Of a stretch of DNA of 64,000 nucleotides, positions 18,359 through 26,972 are shown one piece after another; the stretch's first letter is position 1, and each line of letters opens with the position of its first letter. The notes beneath the pieces are model-generated. The model saw only the letters and a program-made list of their open reading frames with translations. It did not search any database and had not been told where the DNA came from. The stretch is from assembly GCA_018969485.1 (NCBI GenBank), contig JAGWYG010000008.1, forward strand, positions 1-64,000, in the 5' to 3' direction. The stretch comes from Chloroflexota bacterium (GTDB lineage: Bacteria; Chloroflexota; Chloroflexia; Chloroflexales; Roseiflexaceae). Both the position numbers and the translations under genes were made by a program.

Positions 18359-18967
18359 ATGGCACATTCATCGCACCCGGGCCGGATCGGCACCGCCAAC
18401 GTCGGCTCGCTCGGCGTCGATAGCCGCAAACTGGGGGTCTGGACGTTCATCGGCTCGGAGGCGCTGTTCTTCGCGGCGCTGATCACCACCTACCTGGTGT
18501 TCGCGCCGGTGAATATGGCCCGGGCCGACGCCCAGAACCCCAAGGAATACCTCGACATCTGGCTCACGTCGGTGCTGGCGGCGCTGCTGCTGGCGAGCAG
18601 CCTGACGATGGTGCTGGCGCTGGCGGCGGTCCGCCGCGGCGACATGAAGCTGTTCCGCGTCTGGCTGCTGGCGACGGTGGGGCTGGGCTTCAGCTTCCTG
18701 GGCGGCCAGGTGTACGAGTTCACCGAGCTGTATCATCACGGTGCCACGCTGAGCAGCAGCCTGTTCGGCACCACGTTCTTCGTGCTCACCGGCTTCCACG
18801 GCACCCACGTGCTGATCGGCGCGATCTGGCTGCTCTCGGTCTTCTTCAAGGTGCAACGCTATCCCGACTCGCCCGAGACGGTGATGGACGTTGAACTGGG
18901 TGGACTGTACTGGCACTTCGTCGACCTGGTCTGGGTGGTGATCTTCACCGTGATCTATCTGATCTGA
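18359..18967 (+). CDS. ctaE: Cytochrome c oxidase subunit III
   Basis: 202 residues with about five membrane helices, the short bacterial form of subunit III. Family landmarks include LGVWTFIGSEALFFAALI near the start, FHGTHVLIGAIWL, and a C-terminal YWHFVDLVWVVIFTVIYL. It stabilises subunit I and proton uptake. Start ATG lies 12 bases after ctaD behind a GAGGAGG site. Confidence 0.96.
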   Translation: MAHSSHPGRIGTANVGSLGVDSRKLGVWTFIGSEALFFAALITTYLVFAPVNMARADAQNPKEYLDIWLTSVLAALLLASSLTMVLALAAVRRGDMKLFRVWLLATVGLGFSFLGGQVYEFTELYHHGATLSSSLFGTTFFVLTGFHGTHVLIGAIWLLSVFFKVQRYPDSPETVMDVELGGLYWHFVDLVWVVIFTVIYLI

Positions 18968-18979
18968 AGGAGCCGACTG

Positions 18980-19288
18980 ATGGCTGGTGATCTGGCGCAC
19001 GAGGCACACGAGAGCACGCGCTTCTACTGGATGGTCGGCGCGGTGCTGGCGGCGGTGACGATCGTCGAGGTGGCGATCACGTTCCTGCCGCTGCCCCACG
19101 AGCTGATCGTGGCGGTGCTGATGGTCCTGATGGTCGTGAAGGGTGCCGGGGTGGTGATGTACTTCATGCACCTCAAGGGCGATGCCCGCATCCTGCAGGC
19201 AGTGTTCGTGGTACCGTTCCTGCTGGCGACGGTGATGATCCTGCTGTTCCTGCTGCTGTTCTCGCAGCACGTCGGCATCGCCGGATGA
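18980..19288 (+). CDS. ctaF: Cytochrome c oxidase subunit IV (prokaryotic CtaF/CyoD-like)
   Basis: 102 residues with three hydrophobic helices. The segment VVKGAGVVMYFMHLKGD between the second and third helices is typical of small prokaryotic subunit IV proteins. It sits 12 bases after ctaE with a good AAGGAG site, completing the ctaCDEF set. Confidence 0.9.
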   Translation: MAGDLAHEAHESTRFYWMVGAVLAAVTIVEVAITFLPLPHELIVAVLMVLMVVKGAGVVMYFMHLKGDARILQAVFVVPFLLATVMILLFLLLFSQHVGIAG

Positions 19289-19310
19289 ATCCGGCAGCGC
19301 GTGCTGGACT

Positions 19311-19345
19311 GGCGACCTCCCGGCATGCGGTGCCGGGGGGTCGTC
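19311..19345 (+). other. Strong hairpin between ctaF and ctaG
   Basis: GACCTCCCGGCA (19314-19325) and TGCCGGGGGGTC (19331-19342) form a 12-bp stem with one G-U pair and a 5-base loop, extendable by about 3 pairs on the outside. No T-tract follows, so it is not a classical intrinsic terminator. It may protect the ctaCDEF message end or lower ctaG expression. Confidence 0.5.
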
Positions 19346-19382
19346 GCGTCTCCGGTGGCGCGCATCGGTAAAAGGTGAATGC

Positions 19383-20159
19383 GTGATCGATTCGTGGAAT
19401 CTGGAGCCGGCGCTGCTGATCATGCTGCCGGCGCAGGTGCTGGGATATCTGCTGTGCATCGGCCCGCTGCGGCGATTCTTCCCGGGCGCGGCGCCGGTGC
19501 CGCCGCTGCGGCGCCAGAGCTTCCTGCTCGGCATGGCGCTGCTGTTCGTGGCGCTGGTGTCGCCGATCGACACCTACGCCGGCTATCTGTTCAGCGCCCA
19601 CATGATCCAGCATCTGATGCTGGCGCTGGTGGTGCCGCCGTTCCTGCTGGCGGGCATTCCCGGCTGGCTGCTGGCGCCGCTGTGGCGCATCCCGCTGGCG
19701 CTGCGGCTGGCGCGCTGGCTCACCCGGCCGCTGGTGGCGTTTCTGCTGTTCAATGTCGTGTTCATCGGCTGGCATGTTCCGGCGCTCTATGATCTGGCGC
19801 TGCGCGAGCAGCGCGTGCATATCTACGAGCACCTGACGATCCTGTTCAGCGCGCTGCTCACGTGGTGGCCGATCTTCGGCAATGCCGCCGAGCTGCCACG
19901 GGCGCACCCGCTGCTGCAGACCGCCTATCTGTTCCTGCAGTCGCTGCCATCGACGATCCTGGGGGCGCTGATCAGCTTTGCCACCGATCCGCTGTATCCC
20001 CACTACACCACCATGCCACGGCTGTGGGGCATCGGCCTGATGGAAGACCAGCAGGCGGCGGGGCTGATCATGTGGATCCCGGGCAGCCTGGTCTTCTTCG
20101 CCGTGATGGCGGTGGTGTTCGTGACGTGGCTCAACCGCGGCGACCGCGTCGCCAGCTAA
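19383..20159 (+). CDS. ctaG: Cytochrome c oxidase assembly protein CtaG (caa3_CtaG family)
   Basis: 258 residues with about seven membrane helices and the conserved histidine strings of the caa3_CtaG family: HMIQHLML, FIGWHVPALYDLAL, HIYEHLTILFSALLTWWP, and a C-terminal DQQAAGLIMWIPG. It is required for assembly of caa3 oxidase, probably copper insertion, and belongs with ctaCDEF upstream. GTG 19383 follows AAAGGTGA. Confidence 0.92.
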   Translation: MIDSWNLEPALLIMLPAQVLGYLLCIGPLRRFFPGAAPVPPLRRQSFLLGMALLFVALVSPIDTYAGYLFSAHMIQHLMLALVVPPFLLAGIPGWLLAPLWRIPLALRLARWLTRPLVAFLLFNVVFIGWHVPALYDLALREQRVHIYEHLTILFSALLTWWPIFGNAAELPRAHPLLQTAYLFLQSLPSTILGALISFATDPLYPHYTTMPRLWGIGLMEDQQAAGLIMWIPGSLVFFAVMAVVFVTWLNRGDRVAS

Positions 20160-20291
20160 CTGGCGACGCGCTGCTGGCGCGCGCACGGCCGGCGCCACGC
20201 CTGCCGGGCTGCGCTGGCGTGCCGGGCCGCGGGATTCGGGTGACGGGTGATGACGGGGCTGGTGCGCCGGCGCCGTGACAAGGAGTTGCCG

Positions 20292-21101
20292 ATGTCGACA
20301 TTCCAACGATCCTACCCGCCGGCCGAGCCGCCGGCCGGACTGGCGCACTGGCTGTACTTCTGTGGCGACGATCTGCTGCTGCCGCAGCCCGATGCCACGC
20401 CGCTGTGGCCGGGCATCAGCGAGGAATCGCATCTGGCGGCGGCGTCGCATCGGGTGTATCTCGGGCTGCTCGATGGCGCGCCGCTGCTGGCGGCACACGT
20501 CGCGACCGACGACGTGCCGGCAGGCTGGGTGCGGCTGGGCCTGCGTCAGGCGTTCGCCCGTAGCGACGCGACGCTCACCGCGCTGACCAGCCTGGCGATC
20601 CAGCTGCTGCGCTGGCACGCGACGATGCGCTGGTGCCCGAGCTGCGCCCAGGCGCTGGTTCCGGTCGACGGCACGTGGGGCCGTGAGTGTCCCCAGTGCC
20701 GGCAGTCATGGTATCCCCCGGTGAGCCCGGCGGTGATCGTGCTGATCCACGACGGCGAGCGCCTGCTGCTCACCACCAAGCCGGGCTGGGGCCGGCGCTA
20801 CAGCCTGGTCGCCGGATTCGTCGAGCCGGGCGAGACCTTCGAGGCGTGCGTGGTGCGCGAGGTGCTCGAGGAGGTCGGCGTCGTCGTCGACGAGGTCTGC
20901 TACCAGTCGGGGCAGTCGTGGCCGTTTCCGCACCAGATCATGGTGGGCTTCACCGCGCGCTATGTGTCGGGCGAGATCGCGATCGATGCCAGCGAGCTGG
21001 CACACGCCGCCTGGTTTCACCGCGATGCGCTGCCCGAGCTGCCGCAACCCTACACCATCGCGCGCCGCCTGATCGATGGCTGGCTCGCCGGCGCGCGCTG
21101 A
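20292..21101 (+). CDS. nudC: NADH pyrophosphatase NudC (NAD-capped RNA decapping/NAD+ diphosphatase)
   Basis: 269 residues. An N-terminal domain is followed by a zinc ribbon (Cys115, Cys118, Cys133, Cys136) and a Nudix domain with the full box (GX5EX7REVLEEVGV, about 175-197). The downstream SWPFPHQIM matches the NudC signature SQPWPFPxS with changes at both ends. It hydrolyses NAD(H) to NMN(H) and AMP. ATG 20292 was chosen for its AAGGAG site and family start; an in-frame start at 20247 is unlikely. It converges on a glycosyltransferase gene 16 bases away. Confidence 0.93.
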   Translation: MSTFQRSYPPAEPPAGLAHWLYFCGDDLLLPQPDATPLWPGISEESHLAAASHRVYLGLLDGAPLLAAHVATDDVPAGWVRLGLRQAFARSDATLTALTSLAIQLLRWHATMRWCPSCAQALVPVDGTWGRECPQCRQSWYPPVSPAVIVLIHDGERLLLTTKPGWGRRYSLVAGFVEPGETFEACVVREVLEEVGVVVDEVCYQSGQSWPFPHQIMVGFTARYVSGEIAIDASELAHAAWFHRDALPELPQPYTIARRLIDGWLAGAR

Positions 21102-21117
21102 CGGCCGGCGGCGCCGC

Positions 21118-22320
21118 TCAGGGGCGATACAGGTCGGGCCACTGGCGCAGCAGCAGCGACCAGCGGTAGCGCTCGGCGCCGGCGCGCGCGGCGAGGCGCA
21201 GCGCCGAACCGCCGGCGACGGCGCGCTCAATGCCGTGCGCCAGCGCGGTGGCATCGTCCGGGGCTACCAGCACGCCGGCGGCACCATCGGCCAGCATCGC
21301 ACCGCGATCACCGACGGCGCTGGTCACCACCGGCACGCCGACCGCCAGGCTCTCGACGATCTTCAGCGGCGAGCGCGCCCGCATCGCCGGCGTGTCGGCC
21401 ACCGGATCCACCGAGCAGTCGGCGGCGGCGAGATATGGCGCGACCTCGTGGCCGGCGACGCGGCCGATCCAGCGCACGGCGCCGCTCACGCCCAGCGCGG
21501 CGGCCCGCGCCTGGAGGAGCCCGCGATCATCGCCATCGCCGACCAGCATCAGCCGGGCGCGTGGGTCGCGCCGCGCCACCTGGGCGAAGCCCTCGAGCAG
21601 CAGCAGCACGCCGTGGGCGATCGTGCTCAGCGCCCCGACGTAGGCCACCGTCGGGCCGTGCAGGTCGTGGGCGCGACGCACTGCAGCGACCTGCCCGGCC
21701 GCCGGGACGGCGAACTGGGCGTCCTCGAGGCCGTTGGGGATGGTGATGATGCGTGCGGCCGGGACGCCGCGCTGCCGGTAGAACTCGGCCAGAAACGAGG
21801 TGTTGACGCTGATGCCGCGCACCAGCCGACCGATGTGCTGCTCCCAGCCGGCGACGGCGCGCTGCTGCCAGGCGCCGCCGAAACGGTTGGCGTATGCCTC
21901 GAGATCGTCGGCGTCGAGGTACCACTGTCGGGCGAACGGGCGCGCGATGAGCGCCGCCAGCCCGTTGATCGGCTGCGCCTTGGCCAGATGCACCGCGTCC
22001 GGGCGCACCGCGGCGACACCGGCGGCCAGCGCCAGCGCGGCGCGCAGCGACACCGCCAGCAGCCCGAGCGGCCCGTAGTAGCGCCGGGCGCCCGGCAGGC
22101 CGGCGACGTGCATCGGCGCGACGTAGCTGACCCGCACGCCGTCGACCAGTTGCACCCCGCGCGGCGCCTGGCCGAATGTCGGGTGCAGCAGCAGCAGCGT
22201 CACCTCGTGGCCGCGCCGCGCCAGGTGGCGCGCGATCGGCATCCAGCGTCGCGCGGGGCTCGGATCGAGCAGGCTGGAGGTGGCGGCGAACGCCAGGCGT
22301 CGCGGCACTCCGTCGATCAC
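21118..22320 (-). CDS. Glycosyltransferase family 4-like
   Basis: 400 residues, GT-B fold. The N-terminal half has RGHEVTLLLLHP and AVHLAKAQPINGL. The C-terminal donor half has IPNGLEDAQFAV, TVAYVGALS, LMLVGDGDDRG, and the SPLKIVESLAVGVPVV segment whose Glu is the family's donor-sugar contact. GTG 22320 overlaps the stop of the preceding GT2 gene (GTGA). It is the last gene of the five-gene operon. Sugar donor and acceptor unknown. Confidence 0.88.
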   Translation of the reverse strand: MIDGVPRRLAFAATSSLLDPSPARRWMPIARHLARRGHEVTLLLLHPTFGQAPRGVQLVDGVRVSYVAPMHVAGLPGARRYYGPLGLLAVSLRAALALAAGVAAVRPDAVHLAKAQPINGLAALIARPFARQWYLDADDLEAYANRFGGAWQQRAVAGWEQHIGRLVRGISVNTSFLAEFYRQRGVPAARIITIPNGLEDAQFAVPAAGQVAAVRRAHDLHGPTVAYVGALSTIAHGVLLLLEGFAQVARRDPRARLMLVGDGDDRGLLQARAAALGVSGAVRWIGRVAGHEVAPYLAAADCSVDPVADTPAMRARSPLKIVESLAVGVPVVTSAVGDRGAMLADGAAGVLVAPDDATALAHGIERAVAGGSALRLAARAGAERYRWSLLLRQWPDLYRP

Positions 22321-23048
22321 GACCGGGCTCCGCGCGCGCGCCAGCGCCGGTAGCGCAGGATCGTCTTCGCCGCCGAAATCGCATCCTGCGGCCGAATCTT
22401 CTTGCCGGCCTCGTACGGCCGACCGACGTACTCGACTGGCACCTCGTGGACGCGCACGCCGCTGCGGATGGCTTTGGCTGTCAACTCGGGATCGACGTCG
22501 AAGCGGTCGTTGTCGATCCCCACCGCGCGCAGCAGCCGGGTATCGAACAGCTTGTAGCAGGTCTCGATGTCGGTGAGCCAGCAGCCGAATGCCAGATTGA
22601 ACAACAGCGTCAGGCCGCGGTTCCCCAGGTAGTGCGTCCACAGCATCCCGCTGCGGTGCGCGCCGAGGAACCGCGAGCCGTACACCACCTGCGCGCCATG
22701 CGTGCGCACCATGTCGGCCATGGCGACAAACTCGCGCGGGTGGTACTCCAGGTCGGCGTCCTGGATCACGACATATGGCTCGCTGGCGAGGCCGAGGCCG
22801 CTGCGCAGCGCCGCCCCCTTGCCACGGTTGTACGGGTGGCGCAGCGCGGTGATGCGCCCCGCATCGGCGAGGCGCTGTACCACATCGCCGGTGCCGTCGT
22901 TCGAGCAGTCGTCGACCACCACGATCTGTCGGACCACCGGAACCTGCTCGAGGCGCACGACGACCTCGGCCAGCGTCTCGACTTCGTTGAAGACCGGAAC
23001 GATCGCGCTGAGGCTCACCGCCGGTGCTGCCGGAGGCACGCGGGTCAT
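22317..23048 (-). CDS. Glycosyltransferase family 2 (dolichyl/polyprenyl-phosphate hexose synthase-like)
   Basis: 243 residues, GT-A fold. LSAIVPVFNEVETLAEVV at the start, VVDDCSNDGTGDVV, GKGAALRSGLGLA, and the DXD-type VIQDADLEYHPRE. The lack of C-terminal membrane helices and the motifs HPYNRGKGAALR and YGSRFLG fit DPM1/Ppm1-like enzymes that charge a polyprenyl phosphate with a sugar. That role would suit the GT-C-like membrane protein upstream in the operon. ATG overlaps the upstream stop (ATGA, 23048-23045). Confidence 0.9.
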   Translation of the reverse strand: MTRVPPAAPAVSLSAIVPVFNEVETLAEVVVRLEQVPVVRQIVVVDDCSNDGTGDVVQRLADAGRITALRHPYNRGKGAALRSGLGLASEPYVVIQDADLEYHPREFVAMADMVRTHGAQVVYGSRFLGAHRSGMLWTHYLGNRGLTLLFNLAFGCWLTDIETCYKLFDTRLLRAVGIDNDRFDVDPELTAKAIRSGVRVHEVPVEYVGRPYEAGKKIRPQDAISAAKTILRYRRWRARGARS

Positions 23049-24187
23049 GATGCGTCCTTTCGTGTGGGCGATGGCGTCAGGGTCGCGTCGATCAGGTCGA
23101 CGAGCGCGTCCCACGAGCGGCGCTGGCGCAGCCGGGCGAGCGCTGCCCGCATGCGCTGATTGACCGCCGGCTCGAGGGTGGTACCGAGCGCTGCCGCCAG
23201 CGCGCCGGGATCGGCCGGCGGCACGATGATGCCGTCGACGCCGTCCTCGATCATCTCGCCAAGCCCGCCGACGGCGCTGACGACGATCGGCACGGCGTAG
23301 TTGACGGCCAGCATGCCGACGCCGCTCTGGCTGCCGCTGAGGTAGGGCAGCGCGACGACGTCGCTGGCGGCAAAGAACGGCTCGACCGCCTCGTCGGGGA
23401 TGTAGCCGGCGTGGATGTGGACGCGCGCCGTCAGGCCGTGGCGCGCGATCTGTGCCCGGTACTCGGCCTCGTCTTCCCAGAACTCGCCAGCGATCAGCAG
23501 ATGGACGTCGTCGGGCAACCGGGCGAGCGCGTCGAGCAGCGTGCGCAGGCCTTTGTAGCGGCGCACGAAGCCGAAGAACAGGATGACGCGGACGTCGGCA
23601 GCGATGCCGAGGAGCTGACGGGCGGCGCTGCTGGCGATGCCCTGTGGTGCACGCTGGTCGAAGACCGGCAGGAATCCGCCGACGACCGGCCGGCCGGGAA
23701 AGGCGCGGGCCAGGATGTCGCGCTCGACGCTGGTGAGGCTGATGAAGGCATCGGCGTGGCGCAGCGCCAGCCGGGCGATGGGCCATTCGTACCCGCCGCT
23801 GTCGGGCTCGACGAGCTGATGGCACAGGAACAGCACCGGGATGCCGGCGCGCCGCGCCGCACGCGTCAGCACCAGCGACAGCGGCAGCCAGAAGGGCGTC
23901 CACCACTGCAGCAGCAGCGCGTCGGGGCGTTCGGCGACGATCTGCCGCGCGACCGCGCGCCAGGTCAGCGGATTGAGCGAATCGATCAGGCGCTCGCAGG
24001 GCTCGCGCAGCCCCGCCGCGCTCGGGTCGGCGGCGGTGCTGCCCGGAAACAGCCAGCGCGGGTACTGGCGGCGGTACGAGTGGAACACGACCTGGTGCCG
24101 CTGCCGGCAGGCGCGCACCAGCAGCGTGGTGAAGTGCGCCACCCCACCCCGGTAGGGGTAGGTTGGCCCGACCACCGCCAGTTTCAT
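23045..24187 (-). CDS. Glycosyltransferase family 4
   Basis: 380 residues, GT-B fold. Starts MKLAVVGPTYPYRGGVAHF, a typical GT4 N-terminus that binds the acceptor. The donor domain has LFFGFVRRYKGL, LLIAGEFWEDEAEY, VALPYLSGSQSGVG (replacing the usual E-x7-E region) and AVPIVVSAVGGLGEMIEDG. ATG overlaps the stop of the membrane protein gene (ATGA). Cytoplasmic or peripheral enzyme of a surface-glycan or glycolipid pathway; donor unknown. Confidence 0.9.
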   Translation of the reverse strand: MKLAVVGPTYPYRGGVAHFTTLLVRACRQRHQVVFHSYRRQYPRWLFPGSTAADPSAAGLREPCERLIDSLNPLTWRAVARQIVAERPDALLLQWWTPFWLPLSLVLTRAARRAGIPVLFLCHQLVEPDSGGYEWPIARLALRHADAFISLTSVERDILARAFPGRPVVGGFLPVFDQRAPQGIASSAARQLLGIAADVRVILFFGFVRRYKGLRTLLDALARLPDDVHLLIAGEFWEDEAEYRAQIARHGLTARVHIHAGYIPDEAVEPFFAASDVVALPYLSGSQSGVGMLAVNYAVPIVVSAVGGLGEMIEDGVDGIIVPPADPGALAAALGTTLEPAVNQRMRAALARLRQRRSWDALVDLIDATLTPSPTRKDAS

Positions 24188-26271
24188 CGCACCACCTCGT
24201 AGATCTCGACGCCGCCGGCGGCATACACCTGCCGGTAGGCCGGGTGCCCGCGCACGCCATCGCGCTCGAACAGGTCCGGCGGGTTGAAGATGCCGGGGCC
24301 GTTGAGCGGCAGCGCGCCGAAGTAGACGTACGCCACGCCGCGCTCGCGCAGCGCCGCGAGCGCCGCCGGCCGCGTGAGGTCGCTCTTGCTCGGCCGGGTG
24401 TCGCGCAGCCGCGCGTTGCGCAGCGTCTCGTACAGGGTCGCGAGCTCGCGGTCGCAGCCGGCGATGCGACACCGCTCGTTGCCGTAGGTCATCGGCGGCA
24501 CGGTGGTGGGCCGGCCGGCGAGCAGCGGGATCCAGAAGCCGCCGTCGATGCCGGCGATCATCGACCATTCGTGGATCGGCGAGCCGTTGACCAGGAAGAG
24601 CGCATCGGCGGGGGTGTGGCTGCGGATCCATGCGTAGGCCGCCATGTCGGCGGGCGTGACCATCCGGGCGTAGGGCGGCACGACGTCGCGCTGCCAGCCG
24701 AGGCTCCAGGCGCCGATGACGGCGACCAGCGCGGCCAGGCCGAGGCGTGCGGCGGCGGGAACGTAGGGCAGCAGCGCGGCCTGCGCCAGCGCCAGGACGT
24801 AGCCGCCCAGCGGCCCGGCGACCAGGTACAGCCCGATGAATGCCACGATCGGCGGGATGACGCCGACGCCCGGCAGCCCGACCAGGTGCGGCGCGGCGGT
24901 GAGCACCAGCGCCGGCGACCACAGCGCCAGCGTGAGCGCGCCGCGGTCGCCGCGCCAGCGGGCGAGCAGCGCGCCGAGCAGCGCCAGCGCCAGCAGCGGC
25001 GCCTTGAGCGAGAACGGCACGATCGCGGGCAGCGTGGCGACGATCACCTGCGCCGAGATGTCGCCCGGATCGGCGCGGACTGCCCGCTCGCCGCCGGCGG
25101 CGTTGTACAGGCTGTGCCCGAGCAGCGCGCCCTGCAACGACACGATCGCCCACGGCAGGACGAGCAGCAGTGCGATGCCGCCCATCGCGGCGGCGCGCGT
25201 CAGCCAGGGCCGGATCAGGGTGCGCCGCGCCGCGACGCCGAGACGCTGCAGCAGGAGCGCGGTCACGAAGAACCCGGCGATGATCGCGACCTGGTAGTGG
25301 GTCAGCGCCATGCCGGCGGCGACCACGCCGCCGAGCAGCAGCAGGCGCCACGGCGTCGCGGGCGCCTCGAGCGCCGCCAGCCACACCAGCAGGCAGGCCA
25401 CCAGCGCGATCTGGCCCGCCGGGTAGGTGTAGCGCCCCCAGAACGCGTAGTAGGCCGGCTGCAGGTTGACCAGCCCCACCAGGATCGCTGCCCACAGCGC
25501 GGCGCCGGGCACGCCGGTGAGCCGGCCGGCCAGCGCGGCGGCGGCCAGCGTGGTGCCGAACAGCATCAGCTGGCCGACATACAGCGTCGCCAGCGTCACC
25601 GGCGCGCCACCCAGCCAGTGGGTCGCCGCCACCAGCGCGTGAAAGCCGAAGTGGTACGTGAAGGTGCTCAGCGGCGCATACGGCGCCCAGTCCTGGAACA
25701 AGCCGCCATGATCCACCAGCAACTGTGCGATCATGGTGTGATGATAGCCGTCGTAGGTGGCGACGAACTGGTCGCGCACGGCGAACAGCCGGGCGAACAG
25801 CACCAGCAGGAGGACGGCGAGCAGCGCGGCAGCGGTGATGTCGGGCAGCGCCGGCCGGCGGCGCGGCGCGTGCCACCAGCCCCAGGCCAGCCAGGCGACC
25901 GAGGCGGCGCCGAGGATCCACCAGGCGGGGCGCGCCAGCCCGAGGCCGCCGAGCGAGGCGATGCCGGTGACCAGCGGGGCGAGCGCGACGCCGGCGCCGG
26001 CGGCGAGCGCGAGATGCTCGACGGCGCTGGCCCGCAGCCCGGGCCACAGCCAGCGTACCAGCGCCGCGCCCGGCGCGAGGCAGCCCAATGCGATGCCGAA
26101 CAGCACCTGCGCCACCGGCCAGCCATGGGTCATCAGCCATCCGGGCGCATCGGGTGCGCCCCACGCCACGGCGACGACGACGGCGCCGAGCGCCGCCGCC
26201 AGCGGCCAGCCATGCGCCGGCGCCGGATCATGCCGCCGCAGCATCTGCACGCGCTTCGACAGCGCCATCAT
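24184..26271 (-). CDS. Large polytopic membrane protein, GT-C-like
   Basis: 695 residues with about 13 hydrophobic segments followed by a soluble C-terminal part of about 180 residues. A loop after the fifth helix reads VATYDGYHHTMIAQLLVDHGG, with Asp and His placed as in GT-C membrane glycosyltransferases; the C-terminal part has WIRSHTPADALFLVNGS, common in Chloroflexota proteins of this type. It probably uses a polyprenyl-phosphate sugar made by the GT2 in the same operon. ATG 26271 has GGAG 8 bases upstream; an upstream ATG would overlap the phosphatase gene. Confidence 0.65.
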   Translation of the reverse strand: MMALSKRVQMLRRHDPAPAHGWPLAAALGAVVVAVAWGAPDAPGWLMTHGWPVAQVLFGIALGCLAPGAALVRWLWPGLRASAVEHLALAAGAGVALAPLVTGIASLGGLGLARPAWWILGAASVAWLAWGWWHAPRRRPALPDITAAALLAVLLLVLFARLFAVRDQFVATYDGYHHTMIAQLLVDHGGLFQDWAPYAPLSTFTYHFGFHALVAATHWLGGAPVTLATLYVGQLMLFGTTLAAAALAGRLTGVPGAALWAAILVGLVNLQPAYYAFWGRYTYPAGQIALVACLLVWLAALEAPATPWRLLLLGGVVAAGMALTHYQVAIIAGFFVTALLLQRLGVAARRTLIRPWLTRAAAMGGIALLLVLPWAIVSLQGALLGHSLYNAAGGERAVRADPGDISAQVIVATLPAIVPFSLKAPLLALALLGALLARWRGDRGALTLALWSPALVLTAAPHLVGLPGVGVIPPIVAFIGLYLVAGPLGGYVLALAQAALLPYVPAAARLGLAALVAVIGAWSLGWQRDVVPPYARMVTPADMAAYAWIRSHTPADALFLVNGSPIHEWSMIAGIDGGFWIPLLAGRPTTVPPMTYGNERCRIAGCDRELATLYETLRNARLRDTRPSKSDLTRPAALAALRERGVAYVYFGALPLNGPGIFNPPDLFERDGVRGHPAYRQVYAAGGVEIYEVVR

Positions 26272-26305
26272 CGCGCCGCTCCACCGCGCGCACGGCTCCT
26301 CGTGA

Positions 26306-26842
26306 TCACCGCGCCTCCCGCAGGACATGCTGCCACTCTTCGAGCCGTGCCAGCTGGATGCCGTTCAGGCTGACGATCGGCCGCGCGCCGCGCACCAGCG
26401 CCAGCGCCGTGTCGCTGGTGTGGCCACGGGTCATCAGGTAGGCTGCGGCCGTGAGCGGCGCCCGGCCGACCCCGGCGTGGCAGTGTACCAGCGTGACCAG
26501 CCCGGCGGCGCGCGCCGTCCTGAGGAATGTGCACGCTTCGTCGAGCTGCGCCAGCGATGGCGCATGGAAATCTTCCACCGGGATGCGTAACGCCCGCGCC
26601 GGCGGCATGCCGCTGAAGCTGTCGTGGTGTTCAGCCTGCAGGCTGAGGACGCTGCTGATGCCCAGTTGGGCGATGTCGGGCCACTGCGCTGCCGCAAACT
26701 GGCCGCCGACGAACAGATCATCGGTGATGCGGCTGAGATTCAGGCCGAACATCCGCCGCCACTGCGTCGCAAAATACCGCGGCAATCGCCCGGCATGCCA
26801 CTCGTCGGCATCGTCGGCGTCGCCATGGCCGCGCTGCGCCAT
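26306..26842 (-). CDS. Dual-specificity-type protein phosphatase
   Basis: 178 residues. The signature loop HCHAGVGRA (HC-x5-R) supplies the nucleophilic Cys and the phosphate-binding Arg; the general acid is probably the Asp in VEDFHAPS. The segment LNLSRITDDLFVGGQF at the domain start is typical of DSP/PTP-like enzymes. ATG 26842 has GGGGAGGAG upstream, so it is preferred over 26872. It is the first gene of the glycosyltransferase operon, an unusual position that suggests phosphorylation control of, or dephosphorylation within, the glycan pathway. Confidence 0.85.
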   Translation of the reverse strand: MAQRGHGDADDADEWHAGRLPRYFATQWRRMFGLNLSRITDDLFVGGQFAAAQWPDIAQLGISSVLSLQAEHHDSFSGMPPARALRIPVEDFHAPSLAQLDEACTFLRTARAAGLVTLVHCHAGVGRAPLTAAAYLMTRGHTSDTALALVRGARPIVSLNGIQLARLEEWQHVLREAR

Positions 26843-26913
26843 CGCTCTCCTCCCCCGCACACGTGCACCCATCGCGCCACGCCCGCGCTGCCAGGATGTC
26901 TGGCGAGCGCGTG

Positions 26914-26922
26914 TATTATACT
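26914..26922. promoter_or_regulatory. Overlapping -10-like elements in the divergent gap
   Basis: In the 130-bp gap between the phosphatase operon and the next plus-strand gene, the minus strand reads TATAAT (26920-26915) and the plus strand reads TATACT (26917-26922). No matching -35 at 17 bases is convincing on either side. Confidence 0.35.
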
Positions 26923-26972
26923 GCAGGTCACCGGTGGTGGCGTCGCCAGGCTGCCGGGCTAGCGAGGGTGGG

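Noticed and set aside
19311-19345. Intrinsic terminator after ctaF
   Set aside because: The stem is strong but no T-tract follows, so it is listed only as a hairpin.
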